Origin: Dugong dugon
Lineage: Eukaryota > Chordata > Mammalia > Sirenia > Dugongidae
Direction: 5' to 3'
NCBI GenBank assembly: GCA_030035585.1
Contig: CM057469.1
Span: 115,794,650-115,858,649, forward strand
DNA: 64,000 nt
Part shown: one piece after another, positions 24,464 through 35,676 of the stretch
Numbering within the stretch: the stretch's first letter is position 1
Layout of the letters: each line of letters opens with the position of its first letter
Position numbers and translations under genes: made by a program
The notes under the pieces: model-generated
What the model saw: the letters and a program-made list of their open reading frames with translations, nothing else
What the model was told of the DNA's origin: nothing
The model's database searches: none

Positions 24464-24605
24464 ATATGTTGCTTTGAGTCAGAAATAACTCCAAGGCAAT
24501 GAATTTTTTCAAATTAATCATAGTAACTTTAAATTTCTTGTCTCATTTTTCCAGCGCTTTGGTCACATCTGAGTTTTCTTCTGTAGATGATGTATATGTT
24601 TACTC

Positions 24606-24637
24606 TGTGTGTGTGTGCGTGTGTGTGTGTGTGTGTT
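24606..24637. repeat. (GT)n microsatellite
   Basis: A GT run with one GC interruption, in the 3' UTR part of the old L1. Confidence 0.9.
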
Positions 24638-24720
24638 TTAGAGTCTTTGACAGTAATTTTGATTCTTTAAACACTGGAGAAAGAAACACTGTTAATGTCA
24701 ATAATTTTTTAAAATAAGTT

Positions 24721-26639
24721 CTCAGCTGGATACATTTATCACAGAGAGAGGAAAAAAAAAAAACAAGTTTAACTTTACCTCCCAAGTCAGAAAATTCCTA
24801 TGCGATAACAAACTTTCACATTAATTATTTTCCCTTAGGCTTTCAGTAGGAATAACTTTGGGTAAATTATTCCCCAGAATGCTCTTTAGAGTACTTACCA
24901 CCCTAAATATATCATCTGAAGGATGATTTTGGAAAATTCCTCTTCCTGGTATTGTGAAAGAATTTTCTACTTATGTAATAACAAATAAAATGGAGAAAAG
25001 CATAGGTAAACCTGATGTGCAAAGATGGTGTTATAAAATTTAATTTATAAAACATATTTTATAATGTCTGTTGTTCTTTTCTTTGGTTTTAGAGGTCACG
25101 GAGCCATCATCTTCAAAGCTGGAGCAAAACAAACAAGCAAAAACAAACCCTCCTTCGAATTATTCAGAAGCTTCAAGTTAACTTCTAATAATTACAACAT
25201 ATTAGGAAAAGATAATCCTAATAACATACTGTTTCATTACAACACCTACCAAAAGATCAGCTTGAAAATATACATATATATAATTACATGCATTTAACTC
25301 ACAAATATTAACATTTTCAAGATTTTGACAACTCTTTATTATTCCAAATAGTTTATTTATATAAGAAAAATACCAGTGTATCAAATACATAGACTATGTA
25401 GGTATTGATTCACCAAATATTAATGGATTCACAGAATCTTCCTGCTTCCCAGGAAACAATATTCATCACTGATAAGTTTTTAACCTTACTTAGAGAAGGA
25501 AAAACTTTCACTCATATGGTTACAGTTTAGAACTTTTAAAGAATCCAATCTAATTTAATTCCAGCTTGGAGTCCTATTCCTGGAGTGTTTTTCTGCTCCC
25601 AGGTTCACAATGCTCCAAACATCCTGTTGTTACTTTACCCTGTGGAAAGATGTTCCTTTCAAAGCATTTTAGCTAGACTTCATATCTAATATAATAAAAG
25701 GGAAATGAAAAATCATTAAAATAAAAATGTACCATTTACTTTTCATCATTTTGCTACAGAAATATGATGGTATCATTCCGTTGTGATTACATAGCATCAC
25801 TTAAAGAAAACTGTGAGTTGAAGCTCTAGTTTACTGGCCCAGAGGATTTCTGTAGCCACTTCTCAATGTTAAGGTTCTAAGATCAAGGAAGTATGGTTAA
25901 TAAAGAGACGAAAGGAAGAAGGAATAAAAAGAGGAAGGAAGGAATAAAAGGAGGATGAATGGAAGAAAGGATAGGAATCCCAGCTTTCCCATTAAGAAGC
26001 AATGTTCAGAATGTGGCACTTCTTTCTCTACCTGTTCTTCCCTGAAATTGCCCCCTTTTACCTTCATTTTCTCAGTAGAAGCCTTATTCTCTATTATAAA
26101 TTATTCTAGTAGAAATCTAGTTTTCTCCATTACCCAAAGTGCATTCTAGTAAAGCAAGTGAATCTTTTTGACAATGATTTAGCCACTTCTCTTACCTCCA
26201 GTTGCGTTCTAGAAGGTTTAATTCTCTAACACAAATGAAAGGACGGTAAGCATCAGAGGACATGTCTGTCCTTCTCTGTGTTTTTTGTGTGGTATGAACA
26301 TTTTCCAGCCCACCTAAGGAATGTGAAAGGACTCCAAATCCAGAGCCAGAAATCATCTTTAATAAGTGAGGCTGAAGCACACTTGCACCGCTTACAAATG
26401 GTGGGCTAAACTGTTTAATGAGTTTTCATTGGATGGTACTTGGCTGAGAGAATCCTCACCCACTTTTATTTTTCCTGGCCAACTTTGCTAATATATTAGT
26501 TCTGCCAGAGCCATCTGATGCCTTTCTAAGGTTTTGTGGAAATACGAAAGATACACAGAACACTTTGATTTCATGATGTCACCTGGTGCCATAGTAGTAA
26601 TCAATTAAATTTCTTACACATTCTATAAAAATTAAAAAT
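24721..26639. other. Unassigned intergenic DNA
   Basis: No gene or repeat recognised. There is a short purine-rich stretch near 25905-25980. Open frames stay under 86 codons. Confidence 0.4.
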
Positions 26640-26803
26640 TGTAAAAAAAAAAAGAAGGTTGAGAATTTAGAGGGTTAATATGTTGTGGGGTTGTTAATCA
26701 ATGTCATAAAACAACATGTGTACTACTCTTTCATGAGAAACTATTTGTTCTGTAAGCCTTCACCTGAAGTGCAATAAAATACATAAAAAAAATAAAAAAT
26801 AAA
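26640..26803 (+). mobile_element. L1 3' tip, short copy
   Basis: Sense-strand L1 tip ('gaaactatttgttctgtaag', 'ttcacctgaagtgcaataaa') with poly-A after it. Its 5' end is an A run directly before 'aggttgagaatttagaggg'. That is exactly where the A-rich tract lies between tip and spacer in the composite L1 copies at 31900, 40131 and 51747. Repeated 'aaaaattg' on both sides may be the TSD. Confidence 0.7.
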
Positions 26804-27489
26804 AATTGACAAATTTTTGAAAATGTTAAGACAATGTTTCTTAAAGTATGTGCTTCAGATCTAACTATAAGTCAGATTTTCTGGAACCCACCTAACTCCT
26901 GGGCCCTTAGCTGCTGGCTCAGTGGAGAGCCCTGGCTGCCACTGCCATTGCCTCAGACCTTCTGCTCTCTTGGCCTCAGTAAGGAGCGGGCTGGATTCTA
27001 ACACACTCTATGTCCTCCTCACTGCTGCAGGAGATACATTAGCTCAAGAGTGCAGGTCTAATCCACCTAGAATGAGAGATCTGGCTTCTTCCGTCACTGA
27101 CAGACGCAGATGACACAATGTAATGTGAGTCGTAAGATCTAGTTTCCCCAACAGCCGCATGGAGGTAGGTAATAAATAACTCAACTTGAAAGCACAATGG
27201 AATTAATGTACCATGAAGCAAAATCTGACCAATGAAAGACGAAAATGAAAAGGATCTAGCAGATAAACATATATCCTTTCTTTCCCCAGACACATTGATC
27301 CCAATAAGTGAGGGTTCCACATGGCCTGTGTGAAGATGGCTCACCTGAGCTAGAAAATGGTTGTGTTTATTTGTGAAGTTATGGCTAGCTCAGTAATGCA
27401 TTATCTTACATTAACTTTCCATACCACCTTTTCCCCTTATTTTTGCACTCCAGTATTGCACCTCCCAGGAAATCCTTATCATGTGACTT
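26804..27489. other. Unassigned DNA, partly GC-richer
   Basis: 26880-27120 is richer in G and C than the surroundings and carries opposite open frames of 63 and 101 codons, but shows no domain, signal peptide or convincing splice pattern. No repeat recognised. Confidence 0.35.
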
Positions 27490-27680
27490 ATGCGACATAT
27501 GTTGTAGAAATACTGTTATCTTTATATTATAGATAAGGAAACAAAGGGATTGAAATGATGTTATAGAAATAATGTTACCTTTATATTATAGATAAGGAAA
27601 CAGAAGTTAAAGGGATTGAAATGGAAGGTAGTAGAAGATTAAGGTCTAGAACCTAAGCCTCCAGAGTTTTACTTTGTTGA
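27490..27680 (-). mobile_element. MIR-type SINE, antisense, with an internal duplication
   Basis: Twice shows the antisense MIR text 'atattatagataaggaaac' and then 'ctagaacctaagcctccaga'. The doubling comes from the tandem repeat listed next. Confidence 0.5.
27500..27625. repeat. Two-unit tandem duplication (about 60 bp)
   Basis: 27500-27558 and 27559-27625 are near copies ('tgttgtagaaatactgttat' against 'tgttatagaaataatgttac', both ending 'gggattgaaatg'). The second has about 8 extra bases. Confidence 0.9.
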
Positions 27681-30185
27681 AATTTTCTTATGTAAACTTT
27701 AATTATAGATGAGCAAAATAATTCTAGCAAAAAGAGAAAATCAGCTTCTGAATCTTAATAATCCAATTTATCATGCAACACTAATGAACTTTACTGCAGC
27801 TACCTTAATTCTACTTGACTTCATATGTAGGCACCACCTATCCTTGTCCGTTCAGTTGAGAGGAACATACGATGTTCTCTTCTTTCACTGCTACTGTAAG
27901 ACAGTGTGCTTATCTGACATAATGAAAAGGAAGAGAAAAATTTACAGGGACAGAGTCACTGCATAAGAAAAACTGGACATTCAATCTGTATCTCTATCTG
28001 TCCGTCCGTCCGTCTGTCCATCTATCCATTCATCTTTTAATTATCCTGAGGATAATTATTCCTGTCAGGTATCAGATAAGTATCTCCAGGGCTGGCAGAA
28101 ATGTAGCGTGAAATACAGCCTTTAAATGAAGCTTCATGTCAGCAAGACTCCGGAGTTAATTAACTGAATTGGACTCTTACTTTTCTTAACAGAATATCCT
28201 ATAATCTCTTTCACATTTTTCTGATCATAACTTCTATTTCACTCACAATTCTGATTAATACTTACTTTCAATTTACTATAATATTCACTGTTGGGTGTCT
28301 CTTGCCCTGATTTCCTGTGCCTGATTCAGGCTTAAATGTGTTTTTCTGTTCTCGCTCCCAACCTGACTGTGATATTTGAAGAGTATTCCTCTGGTACAGC
28401 ACCAAGGGTTTTATTTTAGATACACTTGGCCTTAGGAAAAAAGAAATGTCTTCTAGCGTTCACTGGTTTGTCTGTTAATTCATGACTATCTACATTACTG
28501 TCTGTTGGTCTGCTGATTTACTGACTGTGCTAACTACTGGAAAAAAAATCAATTTGTTTACATATGGATATGTGATAGGTATGTGTTGACAGCCTTAACA
28601 AATGGCCAATATTAATTCAGCCCTTACTATGTGTCCATCATAGCACTTGATATGAGCCACACAAAACCCATAAAGTCTAAATATTCAAAATAAACACACA
28701 TTGAGCAACAGCACAAATAAATGACACATATTAAATTGCTAAATGATGTGATAACAGCATTTCTTTTAATCTCTATGGTGAACATTAACAGTCATTGTCC
28801 CTCTGGAATGAATCCATCTGCAAAGTCACGCTAACCTTGAAGTATAGTGTCTATTGTTCTGGAAACATATTTTTGAAAGCACAGGCCAAACAATTAGTGT
28901 AGAGAATTCAGCAAATCTTTGCCTAATGCAATACTCTTTATTATCTTGTAATCTTAATTATTGAAAGGCCATACGATCATACTATTTATTAAAATCATGG
29001 AAATGTTCTGGGAGCGAAAGTGTTGTAAAATGAATTAGATTTTCTCATGGAAACAATGGCATAATGCTTTTTTTCTAAATACATTAACTACAACAAAATA
29101 ATAATAATGTCATGAACATTTTATCTTCTACTTTAATTATTTTTATTTTAATCTTGAGAAATGTATTTATATATATATTACTTATATATATTATTCAAAG
29201 CCAGGCAACTCTTTGGAATTTGTTTAGAGTGTTTTATTGCAAGAGGGGGAGAAGAATGTTTGTTAAATGATTGTGATAGCTTATAGTTGTAATTTGCCCA
29301 AAGTTTTCATGGTAACAAACTCCAAGTCTCAACTCTAAGAGATATTAAAAGTTTTTTTGTTTCCTAAAATACGTTCTTTCTAGGTTCATTGAACATAATA
29401 AGATGAAAATTTTCTCAATTGCCAATCTAAGCATATGTGTCTGTTATTTGACTGACATCATATAATTGTTTTATAGATGGTACTAAATCGGGGAATTCCA
29501 TCTCAAATTCTTCGCAGAAATAAAACGGAATGTGTAGCTTTCTCATGCTTAACCTGATTCTATGACAGAAGTCTTCCAAATGTGCTCAGCTTCAGGAAAA
29601 AAGAATATTTATCTTAAAGTTCTTAGTAAAATGTCAGAATTATTTAAAAAATCAGTTATTTCTTCCAGTTAGTATGTTATATAGTATATTTAATTAGATA
29701 TTTATGGTGAATATTTATGTTAATACTTATTTTAACATTTCTATGGTTTAGGAAAAATATTTTTGTATCTTTCAAATAAGAATGCACAGCCATGTGCATA
29801 GGATCACAGTACGAGTTTCATCAGCTGTCACATCTCTCAGGTTCTAAATGTCAAATTATAATTGGCATTTAAGAAAATTGCTCCAGGATATATATCACAA
29901 ATCTTTTTAAATACCAGTTGGTATTTTTAGCCATTATTTCATTACCACTAAATTGAGTACTAGTGTCCAATTAGACATTAATTACCAGTCTAAATATGGC
30001 TAATGTTCTAACCAGCATGTCACTAGGCATTTTAATTTTGCTAAATTAAATGCAATGAAATTTAACTTCGCAGATTTCACAATTCAAATATTCCTTTAAT
30101 TATAAAAGCTTATTTGAATGGAATAGAACAAATGCTCTCTAACCTTAAAACTCTGGTGAAATTAAACATGATATTTAGTGAAATC
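27681..30185. other. Unassigned intergenic DNA with a microsatellite
   Basis: Mainly AT-rich quiet DNA. 27993-28034 is a (TCTG/TCCG/TCTA)n microsatellite. There are short TA runs near 29168-29195. No gene seen. Confidence 0.45.
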
Positions 30186-30565
30186 ATCACATGAGTTTGG
30201 AGAGGAAAGGCACGTCAGAGATCTTGAAAGAAACCTCTCGCCCAATGCTATAACACTTCACTCATATTCGATCCAGTCCCCGCTTCAAAAGCTCCAGCAA
30301 CAACATCTTCTAACTGTTGCAAATGTATTCCTTTTATTGAACAAAATATTCTCACTGTAATTTCAGGCTTTAATTTTATTGCTGCAGTTTGGAGCAGAGT
30401 AGAATAAAGTTATTATCCCTTTCAAGTATTTGATGATAGTTACTCTATTATTCCCCTGTCTTTCTTTCTCCAGGGTAGCTGGATATATTGCAGTACACTT
30501 TTATCATTTTGCTTGCTCTCTCCAGAGCAATCAACATTCTTCAAATGGGGACACCTGATGTGGCA
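30186..30565. mobile_element. Ancient retroposon remnant, CR1/L3-like
   Basis: Carries, in order, 'agaggaaaggcacgtcagag', 'acctctcgcccaatgctata', 'gctccagcaacaacatcttc', 'ttcaagtatttgatgatagt' and 'tcattttgcttgctctctcc'. This order resembles the antisense of CR1/L3-type retroposons known from amniotes. The name is uncertain. The minus-strand frame 30440-30676 (78 codons, cysteine-rich) overlaps it and is probably chance. Confidence 0.4.
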
Positions 30566-30968
30566 TGACATACCTCCAAAGCCCTCGCAATTTACATTCT
30601 TCTTGCACGTGCAATAAACGGCATTCTCTAAAAAACTGTCACAAACCCTATGATGGCAGGAGATATCTTTGGGCATACATTTTATACAAAAATACCATTT
30701 CGATTTTTAAAACTTTTAATTTTCTCAGGAGTTTCTAAATTGTAGGTAATAAATAAGACACTGCAAATTCATCCTGGTATCATATTTTCAGCATGTGTAT
30801 ATTGAAACAATAAAAAGAGCATTTAAGTAATAGCAAATAGAAAGTTAGCAAACACAGAGTGTTAGCTTACTGTGTCCTCTTAAGTCTTCATGCAAACTCA
30901 GTACAGAAAAATTACACTTTATCATTATCTTCCTTAACCTTATCTTCTTTATTTATGTGAATCTTTGT
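30566..30968. other. Unassigned AT-rich DNA
   Basis: No gene or repeat recognised. Confidence 0.35.
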
Positions 30969-31517
30969 ATTAAGACAAACCAGTTAACATAAAGATATGT
31001 TTATTTGTGTTTAAAATACCTTATTCTTGAGTTCCAAGTAATGGTTCATCTAAGATACACTTTGATAAAGTATTTTCAGGTAGTTACATTGATAGCGTAT
31101 TTTCTGAGATGCTGTGTACGTGAAAATATCTTTCAGTTACCTTCAAATCTAGCATTTTGATCAAGGTAGTATCGTTTTGTATAAACCAGTTTAACTGGAA
31201 AATTACTAGACATATGAAAACATTCATTAGTTCAAAAGAAATGCAATAATTGAAGGTATAAGAACAAGATCGCATCCTTTGAAAGGAACCCACCAAGAGG
31301 GAAAAAAAAAAAAAAACAATTTCTAAGGCCTAAAGAATATTTCTCAACAAAGTTAAGGGTTATTATTGCAAAAATTATGGTGAATTTGAAATCAAAATAT
31401 ATTTATCTGATATGAAGAAATAAACACAACATCAAGAATAAAAATAACATAATAAATGGCATATTGTTTGTTTACTGTAGAAGACAAAATTAATCTCAGA
31501 AAACAAAAAGATGCATA
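30969..31517. repeat. Local tandem duplication, copy 1
   Basis: The order of landmarks matches copy 2 (31675-32490): 'gttaacataaagatat', 'tttaaaataccttattctt', 'tgatagcgtattttctgaga', 'cattagttcaaaagaaatg', 'taataaatggcatattgttt', 'gatgcatac'. The stretch 31075-31165 is almost identical between the copies; the rest is more diverged. It matches no repeat family I know and is not L1, L2 or RTE. Confidence 0.9.
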
Positions 31518-31674
31518 CAAACACCAAACACATGGCCATCGAGTGAACTCCTACTCATAGTGACCCTACAGGACAGATTGAACTGCCCCATAATGTTTCC
31601 AAGGAGCAGCTAGTGGATCCCAACTGCTGATTTTTGGTTAGCAGCCGAGCTCTTTACTGCACCACCAGTGCTCC
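31518..31674 (-). mobile_element. AfroSINE, antisense, at the duplication junction
   Basis: From 'acaccaaacacatggccatc' through 'gaactgccccataatgtttc' to the head 'caccaccagtgctcc'. It separates copy 1 from copy 2 and shows no obvious TSD. Confidence 0.85.
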
Positions 31675-32490
31675 AGTAAGATAAACAAGCTAACATAAAG
31701 GTATATTTTGTATGTGTGTGTTTAAAATACCTTATTCTTCAGTTACTTGTGATGCTTCATCTCATATCTAAGATATACTTTGATAAAGCATTTTCAGGTA
31801 GTTACATTGATAGCGTATTTTCTGAGATGCTGTGTATGTGAAAATATCTTTCAGTTACCTTCAAATCTTAGCATTTTGATGAAGGTATTACCCTTTCTTT
31901 CTTTTTTTTTTTTTTTTTCAGTAATTTACCCATTTTATTGTACTTCAGGTGAAGGCTTACAGAACAAATATTTTCTCATGAAACAGTAGTACACATGTTG
32001 TTTTATGACATTGGTTAACAACCCCACAACATATTAAGCCTCTAAATTCTCAACCTTTTTTTTTTTTTTTTTTTTGATGAAAATACAGACAGCCAAAGAT
32101 ACACCCTTTCAAAAATTTCTACAAAAGGTATTATCCTTTCTTGACATCCAATTTGGCTGGAAAGAAGAAAGAAGAAATTACTAGACACATGGAAAGATTA
32201 ATTAGTTCAAAAGAAATGGAACAATAGGAATTAGTTATAAGAACAAAATTTCATCCTTTGAAAAGAACTTACAAAGAGGACAAAAAAAAAAAAGCCCTCT
32301 CTAAACTCTAAAGAGTATTTCCCAACAAGGTTGATGATTATCATATCAACAAAATATGATAAATTAGAAATCAAAAAAGATTTCTCTGATGCGAAGTAAT
32401 AGATACAACATTCAAAGATAAAATTAAAGTAATAAATGGCATATAGTTTGTTTACTGTAGAAAACAAAATTAAATTAGGAAAACAGAGAT
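31675..32490. repeat. Local tandem duplication, copy 2 (with an L1 inside)
   Basis: Paralogue of 30969-31517, interrupted by the L1 at 31900-32124. Its last bases were split off by the RTE at 32491: 'gatgcatac' of copy 1 (31510-31518) reappears at 35668-35676 after the RTE. Confidence 0.9.
31900..32124 (-). mobile_element. Short L1 3' end with tip, T tract and spacer
   Basis: Plus-strand order: T tract, tip ('cttcaggtgaaggcttacag' to 'aaccccacaacatattaa'), a second T tract (32058-32075), then the spacer 'agccaaagatacaccctttc'. It is bounded by an 18-bp TSD, aaggtattaccctttctt (31882-31899) and aaggtattatcctttctt (32125-32142). One TSD pair encloses both T tracts, so the composite end arrived in a single event. 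Confidence 0.9.
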
Positions 32491-35400
32491 CTTTGTTGTT
32501 GTTGTTAAGTACTGTCCAACTGGTTCCAACTCATAGTGACCCTATGTACAACAGAATGAAAAACTGCCCAGTCCTACCCCATCCTCACAATCATTGCTAT
32601 GCTTAAGCCCATTGTTGCAGCCACTGTGTCAATCCATCTCTTTGAGGGTCTTCCTCTTTTTTGCTTGCCCGCTACTCTGCCAAGCATGGTGTCCTTCTCT
32701 AGGGACTGGTCTCTCCTGATAACATGTCCAAAAGTACATGAGATGAAGGCTCACCGTCCTCCCTTCTAATGAGCATCCGAATATACTTTTTCCAAGACAG
32801 ATTTGTTCATTCTTCTGGCAGTCCATGGTATATTCAAATTCTTCACTAACGCCATCATTCAAAGTCATCGATTCTTCTCTGGTCTTTCTTATCATTGTCC
32901 AGCTTTCAAATGCATATGAGATACACAGTTTGGGTCAGGTGCACCTTAGTCCTTAAAGTGACATCTTTATTTCTGAACACTTTAAAGAGGTCTTCTGCAG
33001 CAGATTCGCCAAATGCAATGCATCGTTCGATTTCTTGACTGCTGCTTCCATAGGTGTTGATTGTGGATCCAAGTAAAATGAAGTCCTTGACAACTTCAAT
33101 ATTTTCTCTATTTATCATGATATTGCTTATTGGTCCAGTGGTGAGGATTTTTGTTTTATGTTGAGGTGTAATCCATACTGAAGGCTGTGATCTTTGAGCT
33201 TCGTCAGTAAGTGCTTCGAGTCCTCTTCACTTTTAGCAAGCAAGGTTGTGTCATCTGCATACTGAAGGTTGTTAATGCATCTCCCTCCAACCCTGATGGT
33301 GTGTTCTTCTTCATATAGTCCAGCTTCTAAGACTATTCTCTCAGCATACTGATTTAATAAGTATGGTGAAAAGATACTACCCTGGTGCACAACTTTCCTG
33401 ATTTTAAACCACATGCTATCCTCTTGTTCTGTTTGAATGATTGTCTGTTGGTCTATGTACAGGTTCTCCACTATCACAATTAGGTATTCTGGAATCTGCA
33501 TTCTCCCCCATGTTATCTATAAATCGTCATGATCCATACAATCGAATGCCTTTGAATAGTCAGTAAAACACAGGTAAACATCTCTCTGGTATTTTCTGCT
33601 TTCAGCCAGGATCCATTTGACATCAGCAATGATGTCCCTTGTTCCACGTCCTCTTCTGAATCCAGCTTGAATTTCTGGCAGTTCCCAGTCAGTGTACCGC
33701 TGCAGCAACTTCTGAATAGTGTTCAGAAAAATTTTACTTGCTTGTGATATTAACGATATTGTTTGATGATTTCATCATTCTGTTGGATCACCTTTCTTTG
33801 GAATGAGTACAAATATGGATCTCTTCCAGCCATTTGGCCAGGTAGCTTTCTTCCAAATTTCTTGGCATAGACAAGTGAGCACTTCCAACACTGCATCTGT
33901 TCACTGAAACATCTCAATTGGTATTCTGTCAATTCCTGGAGCTTGTTTTTTGCCAATACCTTCAGTGCAGCTTTCCTGATCATATTCTACCCCCTAAAAT
34001 GGTTGAAGGTTGACCAGTTCTCTTTGGTACAGTGATTCTGTGTATTCCTTTCATCTTATTTTCATCCTTCATGTGTTGTCTGTTTAGTATTTTCTCAATA
34101 GAGTCCTTCAATAACACAACTCAGGGCCTGAATTTTTTCTTCAGTTTTTTCAGCTTAAGAAATGACAAGTATATTCTTCCCATTGGTTTCCTATCTCCAG
34201 ATCTTTGCACATTTCATTATAATACTTTACTTTGTCTTCTTGAGCGGCCCTTTGAAATCTTCTGTTGAGCTCTTTTACTTCACCATTTCTTCCTTTTGCT
34301 TTAGCTACTCTATGTTCAAGAGCCACTTTTAGAGTCTCTTCTGACATCCATTTTGGTCTATTATTTGTTTCGTCTTTTTAATGATCTCTTGCTTTCTTCA
34401 TGGATGATGTCCTTGATGTCATTCCACAATTCATCTGGGCTTTGATCATTGGTGTTCAATGTGTCAAATCTGTTCCTGAAATGGTATCTAAATTTAGGTG
34501 GAATATACTCAAGGTCTTGTGGACTTGTTCTAATTTTCTTGCACTTCAGCATGAACTTACCTATGAGCAATTGACAGTCTGTTCCACAGTAGGTCCCTGG
34601 CCTTGTTCTGACTGATGATATTGAACTTTTCCATAGTCTCTTTCCACAGATGTAGTCAATTTGATTCCTGTGTATTCCATCTGGTGAGGTCCACGTGTAT
34701 AGTAGTCATTTGTGTTGTTTAAAAAGGTATTTGCAATGAAGAAGTCGTTGGTCTTGCAAAATTCTATCATGTCATCGCTGGTATCATTTCTATCACCAAG
34801 ACCATTTTTACAACTACCAATCCTTGTTCTTTGTTTCCAACTTTAGCATTCCAGTCACCAGCAATTATCAATGCATCCTGACTGCATGTTCAGTCAATAT
34901 CAGATTGCAGAAGTTGGTAAAAATATTCAGTTTCTTTATCTTTGGCCTTAGTGGTTGGTGTGTAAATTTGATTAATAGCCCTATTAACTGGTCTTCCTGT
35001 AGGCGTATGGATATTATCCTATCACTGACAGCATTGTACTTTAAGATAGATCATGAAATATTCTTTTTTATGATGAATGCCGATGCCATTGCTCTTCGAT
35101 TTGTCATTCCTGGCATAGTAGACCACATGATTGTCTGATTCAAAATGGCCAATACCAGTCTATTTGAGCTCACTAATGCCTAGGATATTGATATTTATAT
35201 GTTCCATCTCATTTTTGATGATTTCTAATTTTCCTAGACTCCTACTTCCTACATTCCACTTTCCTATTATTAATAGATGTTTGCAGCTGTTTCTTCTCAT
35301 TTTGAGTCATGCCACATCAGCAAATGAAGCTCCTGAAACTTGAGTCCACCCAAGTCATTAAGATCAACTCTAATTTGATGAGGCAGCTCTTTCTCAGTCA

Positions 35401-35662
35401 TCTTCTGAGTGCCTTCCAACCTGAGGGGTTCATCTTCTGGCACTATATCAGACAATGTTCCGCTGCTATTCATAAGGTTTTCGCTGGCTAATTTTCTTCT
35501 GAAGTAGAGGTCCTTCTTCGGTGTCTGGCTTAGTCTAGAAGCTCAGCTGAAACCTGTCCAACATGGGTAACCTGCTGGTATTTGAATACCAGTAGCACAG
35601 CTTCCAGCGTTACAGCAACACGCAAACCCCCATAGTAAGACAAACTGACAGAAGTGTGTGTG
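32491..35662 (-). mobile_element. RTE LINE, near full length (3.2 kb)
   Basis: Antisense element holding the 5' leader, upstream small ORF, endonuclease, linker, reverse transcriptase and C-terminal domain. Remaining frames: 34561-34770 (endonuclease end, E-F-C-K-T-N-D-F-F-I-A-N), 34361-34570 and 34150-34347 (linker), 33750-33983, 33517-33708 (motif A, D-Y-S-K-A-F-D), 33127-33501 (motif B, Q-G-S-I-F-S-P, and motif C, Q-Y-A-D-D-T-T-L-L), then 32906-33118 and 32629-32895 (C-terminal domain). Frameshifts separate them, so no protein is made. Flanks 'agagat' (32485-32490) and 'agggat' (35664-35669) may be a short TSD; the paralogous copy 1 shows the unoccupied site. Confidence 0.9.
35297..35473 (-). 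pseudogene. Upstream small ORF of the RTE copy at 32491
   Basis: 58 codons from the ATG used in the sister copy at 46464-46649. It keeps N-S-S-G-T-L-S-D-I-V-P-E-D and R-L-E-G-T-Q without a stop. A one-base loss after D-L-G-G-L-K shifts the last residues. It ends just before the endonuclease region, in another frame. No function is known to me. Confidence 0.5.
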
Positions 35663-35676
35663 AAGGGATGCATACG

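Larger units (their letters stand above)
18320..24700 (-). mobile_element. Old L1, antisense, ORF2 to 3' UTR, broken by four insertions
   Basis: One antisense L1 in its normal order when the insertions are removed: 18320-19007 (ORF2 reverse transcriptase, e.g. 'gttcagtagtgatgtcctct', 'gtttatcaattttattaatc'), 21690-21994, 22328-22736, 23381-24291 and 24464-24700. The flanks rejoin well: 'agaatggta' at 21986-21994 continues with 'tctttttt' after 22327, as an L1 should read. It is interrupted by an RTE, a TA-flanked DNA transposon, an unassigned repeat and an AfroSINE. No frame is open. Confidence 0.7.

Noticed and set aside
24499-24785. Open frames over the GT repeat (V-C-V-C or H-T-H-T runs)
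   Set aside because: Created by the microsatellite and lying in an old L1 3' region.
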